From Cunninghamia lanceolata (taxonomy: Eukaryota; Streptophyta; Pinopsida; Cupressales; Cupressaceae), in the NCBI GenBank assembly GCA_027924645.1, contig BSBN01000809.1, positions 47,708,001-47,772,000 of the forward strand: a DNA stretch of 64,000 bases, given 5' to 3'. This document shows, one piece after another, positions 12,371 to 22,455 of this stretch; the first letter of the stretch is position 1; every line of letters begins with the position of its first letter. Position numbers and translations under genes: made by a program. Below the pieces are notes generated by a model. It saw only the letters and a program-made list of their open reading frames with translations, had not been told where the DNA came from and ran no database searches.

Positions 12371-13389
12371 ACAAAGAGCCTAAAACATTGAATTGGACAT
12401 CCCACTTGCCTATTTTGATTAGTAGAGAGGCCTGCAGGGTGGTGCAACCTAACTATCAAGATCTACTTAGGCTTGTACGTGACTGGTACAACAAATAAGA
12501 TTATTTAAGCATGCGTACAGTGAGGTTGGAAGTGTAAAATATGTACAGCAAGATAACAACAAAGAACAACAATCAGACATACTAATATTAATCACAAACA
12601 TTACAACATTTGGCATTCCATTTTCTTCATCTCCATAATTGCAGTTTGTAATTTCAATTTGTAAGTTTAGTCAGAGAGTTCACAGTGATGCTCTAAACAG
12701 AAGATGTATGATGTTATATGTTTGTTTTGATTGTTTCACATTCTAATTTATGATGTTCTATGTTTGATTTGATAGTTTCATATTTTGATATTCTATTCTA
12801 TGTTGTATTTTAATTTATAGTTTGGTTGTAGTTATGATTTTCGTATGTTGTATGTTTGTTTTTTATGGTTTGACATTTGAGAATGCTGCTAAAATTTGTC
12901 TAGATGAGATAAGAATGTGGATAGTCTGTTTGACATTTGAGAATGCTGGTAAAATTTTCCCACATCGAGGATAGGTTTGTAACAATGATCAACTGACATT
13001 AGCATTCAATGTTGATACTCAAGTTGCTTCAGGGTTATCTGTTCAAGTCAATTCTTAAACAAGATGACATGCCTGTGTTACTATCTTTTTTACATTGGAA
13101 TGGGAGTTTCCCACTATACAGTCCACTTAACAAACCACTACAACACTCGGTAGATTGAGAAAACAAACACAACAAATTGACGAGAATAATAAAACATGCA
13201 AATAGGCTAGAGTATTTAGCAAAACCAACTAAATATCATACAATGCAGATTCCAGATTGAATCAAAAGGAACCCTTTTCCCATTCTGAGTTGGTGAAGCT
13301 AAGGGATTAAATGATAACCAAGGCTTATTAGGATGTCTAAGTTCAGAGCTTAGCTACAGAAGAATTTTCTAAGCAACATTTTTTCTAAG
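12371..13389. other. AT-rich interior of the composite, no gene seen
   Basis: Contains TATGTTGTATTTTAAT-like low-complexity DNA and scattered fragments of the surrounding repeat family. Nothing codes convincingly. Confidence 0.5.
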
Positions 13390-13540
13390 CAACTCGCCAC
13401 CTTTTGTTTTCACACACTATCGCATTAAAAGATATTTATGTTTTAACTATATTGTTGTTTGGTTTAAAATCTATGTTGTTTGGTTTAGAAATGAAGCTAA
13501 ACGTTTGTAACTCTATTTAGAGTTTCAACTTAAACAACAT
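13390..13540 (+). repeat. Inverted repeat piece paired with 8360-8520
   Basis: Begins with a diverged copy of the GCAACTCGCCACCTTTT sequence also seen at 4612 and 10120. It then continues as the reverse complement of 8360-8520. Confidence 0.6.
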
Positions 13541-13747
13541 ACATTTGAAATGGAAACAGACATTACAGTGATGTTGGAATATTGAACTTACTTGAATGTT
13601 GATAGAACTCTGCAATTCCAAGCCTCCAAAAGTCTTGTGTATGGGATGTTGGGATTTATGTAGGAAAACTTGGGGTTTATATAGGAGAACTTGGAATTAG
13701 GTGTTTGTGATCTGTGGACTCTCATTTGATTGGTTCAAATTGTTTTT

Positions 13748-13960
13748 ATTGCACTCCATTTGAATGATTTGATGGATGTCTATAAATTTGAATTTGGTAT
13801 TAAATATAGGAGGTGATTGATTTGGTCGAATGCTTGTTTGCTCTAAACTGGTTGATTTCCTTTAATGTGTTTTGACTGCTTGATTGGTGAGCCTTAAACC
13901 TTCGATGGTGTGGAATTAATGGAGAGTTGATTGATTTGGTTGAATGCTTGTTTGGGTTGT
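13748..13960 (+). repeat. Inverted repeat piece paired with 9128-9345
   Basis: Plus-orientation member of the pair, followed by about 600 bp of AT-rich DNA up to the right terminal repeat in which I see no gene. Confidence 0.75.
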
Positions 13961-14573
13961 TTGTGCTAGATTTTAATAAATTGTTGTCCTCTTGTTTGGA
14001 CGGCTAGTTTGGTGAGCCTTACATGGTTATCTGTGGGATTTTTTTGTAGGTATTAAGGAAAAGGGACCAGTAGATGGGCATGTGTCACTATTTTGAGTGC
14101 ACTTTGACAATTTAACATTTTACTTGGGACTCCAACTTTTTATTATATGCACTTTTTTTAGGACAGATCTCCATGATGGATGGGACTTTTTATAATGAAA
14201 AAGTGTTTAAAACTGTTTATTATAAAGAAAGTTGGAACTTAAATTGGGTTGATGGCTGGTCATGTACTTGGAAGATATGGATGTTTAATTGTTAATATAA
14301 ATGCTTTAATGTGACATTTTGGGTTCTATTGCATCCACTTGTGTACAAGTTGAAAATAATGTCAGATGTATTTATGTTTTAAAATCCTTGTTAATCATTT
14401 GTGTATGTCACCTAATATTAATAAAAAAACACTAAAAAGTGAACAAATGTGATGGGAACATTGATTGGTCCCCATATGTCCTATTTTTGGAAAAAAAGTA
14501 AACATGTAAAAGATTTTTTATTGAAAAGTAATGGGCCTAGTTTGGTCAACTCCTATACCCGGTATAGGAGTTC

Positions 14574-14599
14574 GACCCACTATGGGGCCCTCTCCCCTA
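14574..14599 (-). repeat. Right terminal inverted repeat of the composite
   Basis: Reads GACCCACTATGGGGCCCTCT followed by CCCCTA, the reverse complement of 3141-3166 with one mismatch. It is preceded by a short perfect palindrome, CTCCTATACCCGGTATAGGAG (14550-14570). Confidence 0.7.
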
Positions 14600-14613
14600 A
14601 TACATAGAAAATG

Positions 14614-14746
14614 AGTATATCTAACCCTCTGGATGCACATTTGACCGTATTTATTAATTAATTGAAATTGAAAATACCTGTGTATTCTAAATTTCAATTA
14701 AATAAATAAATATGGTCAAATGTGCATCAAGAGGGTTGGATAGACA
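14614..14746. mobile_element. MITE-like foldback element (~130 bp)
   Basis: The left arm (about 14619-14668, starting ATCTAACCCTCTGGATGCAC) and right arm (about 14690-14741, ending GAGGGTTGGAT) are near-perfect inverted repeats of about 50 bp around a 20-bp loop. There is no coding capacity. It sits between the composite's right end and the LRR pseudogene. The family is unknown. Confidence 0.65.
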
Positions 14747-14890
14747 TTTTTTTGTGTGGGTGTTGAGAATCTTGTAAAACTTTGCATACAATGATATTTA
14801 AATATGGAAAGGGATTTATTTAAAATTCATTTCCCTTGATTTCTGATCATCTCTTTTCTTTTAAAGTAGAGATAATAAGAATTCTAGTGT

Positions 14891-16888
14891 GTGGAAGACA
14901 TGGAAGCTATGCTTTCATATGGCAGAGTTGCATTTGTATGCTTCTTATTCTTCACCTCTTTTCTTGCAATTGCATGCCCCCTCGGTGAAAGAAATCACCT
15001 TCTGGATTTCAAGGCAACCGTTGTACATCAAGAGTGGGGTAAAAATCTACATTCTTGGCAAGGATTCAATTGTTGTGTGTGAAATGGAGTTAGTTGTAAT
15101 TTTTGCATAGGCCATGTTTCTCGACTGGATTTGAGTGGATACAATTTGGAAGGTCAGATCAATTCATCATTGTTTCAACTTGAATAGTTGGAGCACCTCA
15201 ATCTCAGTGACAACCTCTTCCATGGTAATTTCACTCCCCATATTGGAAAGTTGAAGAGACTCACTTTAATTGACTTATCATTTGCTGGTTATGTAAGTGA
15301 ATTTTGTGTGAGTTTGGAGGGATTATCAAATTTGGTAATCTTAGAATACCTGTCTATTGATGGAACGAACATTTTTGTAAGCAAAGAGTGGGGTGAAGCC
15401 ATTGGTAGTCTATCCAACCTCCAACAACTTAGCATGTCTAGGTGTGGGCTTAGAGGACCAATCCCCAAATCCCTTGTCAATCTTACCTCTCTCCTCCATC
15501 TCGACCTTTCTGGCAATTCTTTGTGAGTGCAAATACCATCTTGGTTTGAAAATATGACTGCCCACTTGCTCTCACTTGATCTCTCTGGCAATACAGTTCT
15601 TGGAGGAGATGTTTCTTTCATTGGACAATAGAAGTCTTTGTTGCTAACCAGCATTGATCTTTTAGGGATAGCTATGAAGGGACAAATTCCATGTGCTATA
15701 GGGAATATGTCATCCATGGAGAGACTTGACTTGTCAAGCACCAAATTTGAAGGTGAGATTCTAGCTGCCATAGGGAATATCTCATCATTGAAGAGTCTTA
15801 TTCTATCATACACCAACATTGAAGGTGAGATTTTGTCTGCTATATGCAATATATTGTCCTTACAGCGTCTTCATCTGGAGAATAACAAAATTGAAGGTGA
15901 GATTCCATCTACTATAGGGAATATGTTGTCCTTGTAACATCTTGATTTATCAAATAATAGCATCGAAGGTGAGATTCCTCTCTCCATTGTCAATCTCTCT
16001 AAACTTGTTTACTTGGATTTGTCCATGAACAAGTTAACAGGGGTAATCCCACCTTCCTTGGGCTCACTTTCTTTGCTTGTTCATCTTGGCCTTTCTGCCA
16101 ACCAATTGAATGGTACAATTCCATCCACAATTTTTAATCTTGTCAACTTAGGAATCCTTTAGTTTGACTCCAACAGTTTAAGCGGCTCCATTTCCCTTTC
16201 TCTATTCAATAATCTCACTAGACTTGAAAACCTATTTCTTTCTTTAAATCACTTAATTGTGACAATTGATTCAACGTGTATTCCACAGTTTAAGAAGCTC
16301 AAATTTTTGGCACTGAGTTCCTGCAATTTAGATAGAATTCCATCGTTTCTTGTGAACCAATATGACTTGTGATATCTGGACCTATTCGCTAACAATATCA
16401 CAACAAATATTCCATCCTGGATATGGGACCTACCCAGTCTTGATTATTTGAACCTTAATTGTAATCAATTAACAGGTTCATTGCCATCTAAACTATCATC
16501 CTCTGGGGCTCTTGTGTGTCTGGATTTGCACAATAACAGCTTAGGAGGTGTTCCTTCTCTTCCTCCTGCTGGTGCTGAGGCACTGGACCTATTGATGATT
16601 TAGTTTAATGGTTCTATTCCCACTGATATTGGTGTACATCTTCAATAAACACGGTTGTTATCATTGTCGAAGAATAATATTAGTGGAGCCATTCCAGATT
16701 CTATGTGCACTTCAACTTTGGAGGTTCTTGACCTTTCAAAAAATATGCTAGGCAGTGTGATTCCTCCTCATTTAACCATGAATTTTTCTTCTCTCATTGT
16801 TCTAGATTTGGCAGAAAATCATCTGGAAGGTAAAATGCCAGTAGAATGGGGAAACCTGAAAGAGATTCATACACTGAAGCTCATGTAA
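14891..16888 (+). pseudogene. Leucine-rich-repeat receptor-like protein (RLP/LRR-RLK ectodomain) pseudogene
   Basis: Translation from the ATG at 14891 gives a signal peptide (VAFVCFLFFTSFLAIACP), then an LRRNT_2-type region (ERNHLLDFKATV...HSWQG...CCV stop NGVSC) and about 20 LRRs of the plant extracellular type (LxxLDLSxNxxxGxIP). It ends in a partial repeat at 16888 with no transmembrane segment or kinase. Intact relatives bind extracellular ligands in immunity or development. All pieces stay in one frame (codon position as at 14891), so damage is by about ten nonsense codons only. The first, TGA at 15080, replaces the tryptophan expected after the CC pair. Others sit where LxxLQ, LxxLR or similar are expected (for example TAA near 15936, TAG near 16160, TGA near 16370, TAG near 16602). 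A processed or 3'-truncated copy is likely. Similarity fades after about 16890. Confidence 0.85.
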
Positions 16889-17077
16889 GGAAAGCATAGG
16901 TGCAGAAATAGCCTTCTTAGTGTTAGTTTCAAAAGGGGATAATGTAGACAGGTAACTTTTAATTTCAATTACAACTCATTAAGATGCACAAACTAAGAAT
17001 TTCAGAATAAACATAAAATTATAATCATAGAGAAGGACACTAGATGTATGTGGGAAAACCCTTTCGGGTAAAAAATG

Positions 17078-17137
17078 TTAGAAAATTCAAGATAACTAAT
17101 TCCCCCCCCCTCTCAATTATTTGCCTTGTTTCCAACA
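17078..17137 (+). repeat. Remnant of a 5' LTR (3' terminus only)
   Basis: Matches the last 60 bp of the element 1 LTR: AAGATAACTAATTC, a C-rich run, then TTGCCTTGTTTCCAACA at the LTR end. Upstream sequence does not match the LTR, so the element is truncated here. Confidence 0.85.
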
Positions 17138-17139
17138 AT

Positions 17140-17151
17140 TGGTATCAGAGC
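17140..17151 (+). other. Primer binding site (tRNA-iMet type)
   Basis: TGGTATCAGAGC two bases after the LTR end, the usual plant Copia minus-strand primer site. Confidence 0.93.
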
Positions 17152-17202
17152 CAAGTTCCTCCAAACAGAGCCTAACAGCTTGAGGAAAATCTGGGAATCT
17201 CA

Positions 17203-18386
17203 ATGGATATGTATGGTATGAGGGAACAACTTTAGTCTACCCTAGATGATCTTGAGCAATCTCACTCTTAAGTCAATAACCTAAGGGAAAGACTCAAACA
17301 AGCCGATGACTTCATAAATGAGCTAAAAGCAAAATTGAGTATCTCTATGAAAAAGAGAAAGGAACTTCTTCAACAATTAGCAAGGCAAAGTGAAGCCAAT
17401 GATACTAATGAAGATCTGAATAAGAAAAACAAGTTATGTGAGAAGCTATCAAAAGAGGGCATTATGGTAAGACATGAAATGGAATCAGGGGTTATGAAAT
17501 TCACCCAAGAAATTGAAGAGAAAATAAAAATGGAAGATAATCTAAAACAATCTCTCAAGGAGAAGTCAGAAGACTGCCACAAAATGGATAGAATAATCAG
17601 ACATCTAGAATCTGATCTTGAAGAAGCTAGAGATAATGAAGAACAACTTAAAAATTAGATAGACACTCTTAAAAGGGATCTTCAAACAGCAAATGAATAC
17701 AAAGAAAAATTTAAAAGATAATCTCTACTCAACTTGAAGTTATTCTTGAAAGCTAAAAGAGGGTAGATGACAAGCATGGCTTGGGATATAAGAAAGGTGA
17801 AAGCTCTGGATCCAGTCAGAAGAACTCTAGATTAGGAAATCCAAGGTACAGGCCTAGAAGACCTCTGGTAAGACAACCAAATGCTCAAAGATATCCATCC
17901 TTCAATGGATACTACCACAATTACAATAACTTTGGTCATAAAGTAAATCAGTGTAGAAGAAGAATGAATCAGACTAATTCATCCTTCTCCGGACAGTGTT
18001 TTAACTGCAAAAGGTATGGTCACAAATCTCATGAATGTAGAAATATGCAAACAAACAATTCATTCAATGGTAGATGCTTTGCATGCAATAGAATGGGAAA
18101 TATGGCTATTCAATGTAGATCAAGAGGATATCAGTCAAATATGCAAAGAAATATAGCTTGCTACAATTGCAATAGATTCAGTCATATTGCCAAATTCTGT
18201 AGAAGTAAGAATTAGGATAAAAGGGGTTCGGTGCATTATAACCAAAATCAAGACAAAGGAAAAGGAAAAGTGAATGTGGATGAAGTTAAAAGAGAGACGA
18301 ACAAGATTTGGGTGAAGAGAAGTACAAAAAATGTTGGTGATGGATCCGCACCAGAATTTGGTGCTGATATTCCTTCCAGAAACTAA
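17203..18386 (+). pseudogene. gag: Retrotransposon gag (coiled coil plus four zinc knuckles), broken
   Basis: Starts MDMYGMREQL 66 bp after the primer site. Residues 1 to about 185 are a heptad-rich coiled coil. A basic linker (KPRRP-like) and four CX2CX4HX4C knuckles follow. The first knuckle is degraded (YHNYNNFGHKVNQC), the second is intact (CFNCKRYGHKSHEC), the third has His changed to Asn (CFACNRMGNMAIQC), and the fourth is CYNCNRFSHIAKFC. Stops lie near 17230 and 17275, at 17656 and at 17754. A frame change falls between 17658 and 17781, and there is a TAG near 18214. Gag normally forms the particle and packages RNA. I see no UBN2/DUF4219-type domain, so the N-terminal half is unusual for Copia gag. 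Confidence 0.85.
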
Positions 18387-18397
18387 ATAGATGAGCT

Positions 18398-18442
18398 CTG
18401 GCTCAGGGAGAGTCACAAAAGAAAAAAATTTCCCCCAGCCAG
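18398..18442 (+). promoter_or_regulatory. Hairpin just downstream of gag stop (copy with one damaged pair)
   Basis: CTGGCT-CA-GGGAGAG pairs with TTTCCCCC-AGCCAG. Here the G-run has a G to A change compared with 26565 and 46482. It starts 11 nt after the gag stop. Confidence 0.55.
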
Positions 18443-19021
18443 TCAATTGGTGCCTAAATTGGCACATGGAGTGTAGTGGATTGAAAAATTCTCAAAGAGA
18501 TATCTAAATAACCCTTGGTAAAAATATAAAAGATCTGCAAGAAGGTTGAAGAGGCTAATCATCCAAAATTGATCTGATTTGACAGTCCTCTGATAAAAGC
18601 AAGATTTTCACAATTAGATCCGGTATGATTCAAAATTGAAATACCTTAATCTACGGATAAATAGGATGATTCAAGGAAGGGAGATACATTGTAAGTTATC
18701 ATTCTAAGTGCATCTCAGTAATCCGGAAGGATCTCTCTTAGAACAAGGAGAACAAGGCAACCAGAATGACTTAAGTTGTGCATTTATTGCAATATGGAAT
18801 TAGGGTTTGCACAGAAATAAAAGGGTTCTTTTGTTCATCATTTGCACATTAGCATTCAAGAAGAAGAAAGAAAGAGTTCTGCAACAAGATTGCTTCAACC
18901 CTCTCAAAGATCAACCGCATAATTTGATTCAACCAGCGATCTTTTCGGTTCTTATTGTGAACCCTAGAAGCATAAAAAGGTATTTCTACTCTTGAATATC
19001 TCTCTCTGAATCTTTTGAAAG
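18443..19021 (+). other. Gag-ORF2 spacer, noncoding
   Basis: Collinear with 26610-27188 of element 1 and highly similar. It holds no pol motif: no protease DTG, no integrase HHCC or DDE, no reverse transcriptase. Confidence 0.7.
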
Positions 19022-19702
19022 ATGGCTATTCCAAATGTTGTTAAGATAACTTATAGGCCATGCCCTAAGTTCAAGAAACATCCTTTCAAATCCCTAGAAG
19101 TTGATCCCCTAGGCGCATTCTCTAGCATTTCGCATGGGGTTCTGCATGTAGAAGATGTTAGGGTATACATTCACACGAACATTGAGGAATTTGGGGAATC
19201 CAAGCTGATGGACATCTATCACAAGGAATTAATAGATGAAACATTTGAAACTAAACCCCAATACAAGGCCATTCGGGGTAAGCATTTTGGACATTGCATC
19301 CATTTCCCCTGTTTTGTAGAAGATGAATGGGTCCGGTATGTTCTGAGCAAAATGCATGACAACTTCATGTGGTTGATGAGGCCATTTAAGATCACAAAAG
19401 ATGCCATTAGGGCGGTAACTGGATTGCACTCATCCGGTGGGTTGCCTGCTCTCAAATCAGTCAAAAACCAAACTGTAAGTGAGGCTACCAGATCAAAATT
19501 TGATAGGAGGTCAATGACAATAGAAGACATCATAGATCCGGATATCAAATTTGCCTCTATGATAATTGGTTACAAAATCTATCACTCTAGTAGGGAGAAT
19601 TCAGTATCTGGAACTGCTATATATACTGCATATGAAATGCTAAGGAAAAATGCTGACTATGATCTTTGTGAGCTTCTCCTGAACCAACTGTTAGAAGAAT
19701 AA
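19022..19702 (+). pseudogene. ORF2, N-terminal 226 residues, 3'-truncated
   Basis: Starts MAIPNVVKITYRPCPKFKK and is open for 226 codons. It matches element 1 ORF2 (27189 on) and the open minus-strand copy at 60992-64000. It contains the conserved stretches FVEDEWVRYVLSKMHDNFMW, FKITKDAIRAVTGL and MIIGYKIYHSSREN. The last few codons (EE and stop) come from the inverted LTR joined at about 19690-19698. Function is unknown. The segment is predicted helical and has no membrane segment. Confidence 0.75.
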
Positions 19703-20569
19703 GAAGTACATAATGGCACTTGCCAATTAGGGCTCTCTACCTAAGCACACTACTCACAAGAGGCTCACTACCTACAATAGTTTATAGAAAGTAATCAAGT
19801 ATTTGAACTAATGAGAAGCATCCACATATGCTGAGGTTTAGTTCCGGTTAGGTTCAATATACTGATCTACTGCACTTTATTCTTCCTTTGTTTTGGTGCT
19901 GCTGTTCTGTCACATACCGGACTTGTATAGCCACTTCCACACTTATCTCTGCCTTTTCTCACACACTATATTTCCACACACACACCTTCACATCAAAATT
20001 CATCTGGTATATATATCCACACCAAGGATTTCAACATCATTCTAGTCGGCATTCGGAATACTCAATATTTTCCCAAACTCTGGTCTGTCAGCTGAATCCA
20101 TGCTTACTAAGTGATATGTATCAAAGAGATAGTTATAGAAATCATCAATGATGTCAGCCAACCATGAATGATCCCTTAAGTAGCTTGATCACCATCAATT
20201 TCTCATCCAAGTTAAGGTTTGATGCTCTGCCGATTAGTTCTTCCTTAGTCTACACTACCTGTTAGGAACCCAACACTTAGATACTCATATCTTTTCATTC
20301 TTTCAACACCGGAGGCTCAATCTCTCGAGTGTAGTAGTAATGGTACTCCTCTTGACTCTCCCAAGTCCAGACTTTGCTAAGATACATCCTCTGGGAAATC
20401 TGGACCTGATTGTTGGACCTTGTTGCATGCTTTGTTCTTGCTCACCGAACAAAAATATTCTTCAATCTAACTTCCGGTATAGACATACCATTTGCTGTGG
20501 TTGTGTGGAATGGACTTTGTTGCCATTAATGACAACAATCAAGAAGCCACACAGTGCCTCTTGCCAACA
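19698..20569 (-). repeat. Inverted partial LTR joined to ORF2
   Basis: Reverse complement of the first ~870 bp of the element 1 LTR (24210 to about 25082). It ends at 20569 with the LTR start TGTTGGCAAGAG in inverted form. The LTR's last ~230 bp are missing at the junction. It belongs either to a separate minus-oriented insertion or to an aberrant reverse-transcription product. Confidence 0.88.
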
Positions 20570-21425
20570 AAAAAAACCCACCAACACAAGAAGACCACTT
20601 TATTAACAGTAAACCCAAAGAGGTTACAACAAAGTATTCAACCTTTCTTGATCAGGCATCGACTCTCAATACATAAAAAAACTGTTCACTTTCACTGTAC
20701 ATAATAGAATGAACAATCTCTGTTCTCTAATCACCAAAAAAATAGTAACAAAACAAACTACTCGAATCGAGCACAAGATCTATATTTATCTTCATATATA
20801 ATCGATTCAGTTCTTGCACATAACTGTTAAGTTTAACCATTTTTCATAATTGTTCATATTCATGAGATCTTAATTATCCCACATTCAGTAGTCAAAGGTC
20901 TCTTCTACTAGTTTATATACAAAACCACAGGGTATGCTAATCGTTGTGAGCTTTTGCTGCTAACAAGACCATTTGTCTACCCTGTTGAGGAGACACTCAC
21001 TGAACATCCTTCATCGGGGTGACCAAGAGACTCTGGAGAGACTCATAGCGAAGCACTAGGTCTCACCGATATTAGAATATTGGGGAGACCAACTTCATCG
21101 TGTCTTCGAAATGGCATGTCCCGCAAATATCAGAATATCAGGGGGACCACTTTCCAAGTCACACTGAAGTATTGTGTCTCACTGATATCGGACTATCGGG
21201 GAGACCATCCTCAGCATCATGCCGAAATAACTTGTCTCATTGATATCGAGTCTGTGCACACAATGCTTTCGGGTGATCGCAAAGACTACAAATAGACTCA
21301 CTCTAAAATGGTCAACTCTTGCCGATATGGAACCAAAACACCAATGAAGTGGTTCAACCATGAACAAGAACTATCAGCCACAAAAATAAGTCAAACCAGT
21401 AAATTTGAGGCACATTTTCCAACAT
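20570..21425 (-). repeat. Probable Copia LTR in minus orientation
   Basis: On the minus strand the RNase H relic at 21865-21472 is followed by a purine tract AAGTGGGAGCA and then TGTTGGAAAATGTGCC at 21425, the expected polypurine tract and LTR start. The LTR should run towards lower coordinates. Its far end is not resolved because the inverted LTR of another family abuts at 20569. It includes the 58-bp palindromic repeats. Confidence 0.5.
21060..21292. repeat. 58-bp tandem repeat of imperfect palindromes
   Basis: GTCTCACCGATAT-type starts fall at 21060, 21118, 21176 and 21234, exactly 58 bp apart. Each unit opens with a ~30-bp imperfect palindrome of the form GTCTCAC(C/T)GATAT...TATCGGGGAGAC, followed by ~28 bp of unrelated spacer. 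A diverged unit may lie at 21002. The palindromes could be protein-binding sites in an LTR U3 region. Confidence 0.75.
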
Positions 21426-21471
21426 GCTCCCACTTGACAAAGAACTTACTGGCTTCTTCCAAGGCTTGAAA

Positions 21472-21865
21472 TTACTGAATGCCATAGGCTCCAAGGCTCA
21501 TTGAACTAGCACACCACATGTATTTGTTTGTACTTATAGGTTTTGTCAATGCATTAGCAACATTTTCTAGAGTATTCACTTTTTCTAGTTTAACCTTTCC
21601 ATCCTCTACCATATCACAAATGAAATGATACTGAACATTTATATGCTTCATCCTGGCATGGAAAGTGGGATTTTTTGCCAAACAAATAGCTCTCTGACTG
21701 TCACAATAGATTGTAATCTGCCCTGCATCAAAACCAATATCAAAACACAAATGTCTAAGCCAAATGGCTTCTTTACAGGCATGAGTTACTACCATATACT
21801 CAACCTCGATAGTGGACAAAGCGACTATAGCCTATCGCTTACCACTACAACAAATCCCTGTGATT
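21472..21865 (-). pseudogene. Copia RNase H fragment
   Basis: The minus strand reads STIEVEYMVVTHACKEAIWL, YCDSQRAICLAKNPTFHAR, KHINVQYHFI and ENVANALTKP, the RNase H end of a Copia polyprotein. Upstream it begins abruptly at about 21865, without reverse transcriptase. The product would degrade the RNA of RNA:DNA hybrids. Its family differs from element 2, whose RNase H (47890-48310) has different residues, so this is a separate lineage. Confidence 0.85.
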
Positions 21866-22004
21866 AGCTCCCTTTTTTGCTCCTTTTTTTGCTTCCACCC
21901 ACTGTTTTAATGTATTTTTCTCTAATTTTTTGAAAAAGTCAGTGCTATTTTTCGGGATGGCACTATTTTTGGCATTTTTTGTGCCGATCAGAACAAGTAG
22001 GCAC

Positions 22005-22180
22005 TAAATTAGGTGCCATTTAGCATTGAATTTAGTGTCAAATTTAGCATCTAATTTAGTGCCTAATTTAGCACAGATTTGAGTGCCGAATTTAGCCTGA
22101 ATTTAGCGCTGAATTTAGCCCGAATTTAGCATCAAATTTAGCACCGAATTTAGAGCCAAATTTAGTGCTAAATTTTATCA
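22005..22180. repeat. Degenerate ~15-bp minisatellite (AATTTAGTGCC-like)
   Basis: A dozen or so imperfect units of the type (A)AATTTAG(C/T)(A/G)CC(G/T) in tandem. Isolated similar words recur at 58079-58110 (GTGCTAAATTAAGTGC). Confidence 0.8.
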
Positions 22181-22224
22181 TTAGGTTCACAAAGGCCTAA
22201 ATTGCTATTAGGACTGAAGAAATC

Positions 22225-22455
22225 TCACAATTTTCTTAGTCCCCATCTGCTTATCCTTGATATATACCACACATAAATTGGCCACTGTGTAATTCTATGA
22301 TCAATACAAATTGCAAAAATTTGTGTGACAAGATCCATATTATAACCTCTATTAAATCCCATCAATCTAACCTTGATAAACATTTCCATGATCATAGTCA
22401 AGAAAACCTTAATTTCATCCTCATCAGCAAGACCTTGGGCATATCTTTCGAGATC
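22225..22455 (-). pseudogene. Short ORF fragment conserved with 52160-52275, unknown family
   Basis: A 76-codon minus-strand frame bounded upstream by TAG reads DLERYAQGLADEDE, then NMDLVTQIFAICIDHRI and QWPIYVWYIS. The same peptide pattern, NMDLFTQFFINCFNHKI, occurs at 52160-52275. Both copies lie upstream of, and point away from, a family-2 ORF. No known domain is recognised. It may be an exon of an element ORF related to family 2. Confidence 0.4.

Larger units (their letters stand above)
17078..19697 (+). mobile_element. 5'-truncated pol-less LTR retrotransposon (element 3)
   Basis: Carries the last ~60 bp of a 5' LTR, the primer site, gag, the gag-downstream hairpin, a ~635-bp spacer and the first part of ORF2, in the same order as element 1 (24210-31745). 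The spacer is collinear with that of element 1, so the absence of pol is shared and not private to one copy. At about 19690 ORF2 switches into an inverted LTR, so the 3' half and 3' LTR are missing. Confidence 0.85.

Noticed and set aside
21060..21292. CRISPR-like look of palindromic repeats with constant spacing
   Set aside because: The repeats are diverged, spacers are not unique foreign-like sequences, and the context is a plant Copia LTR; no cas genes.
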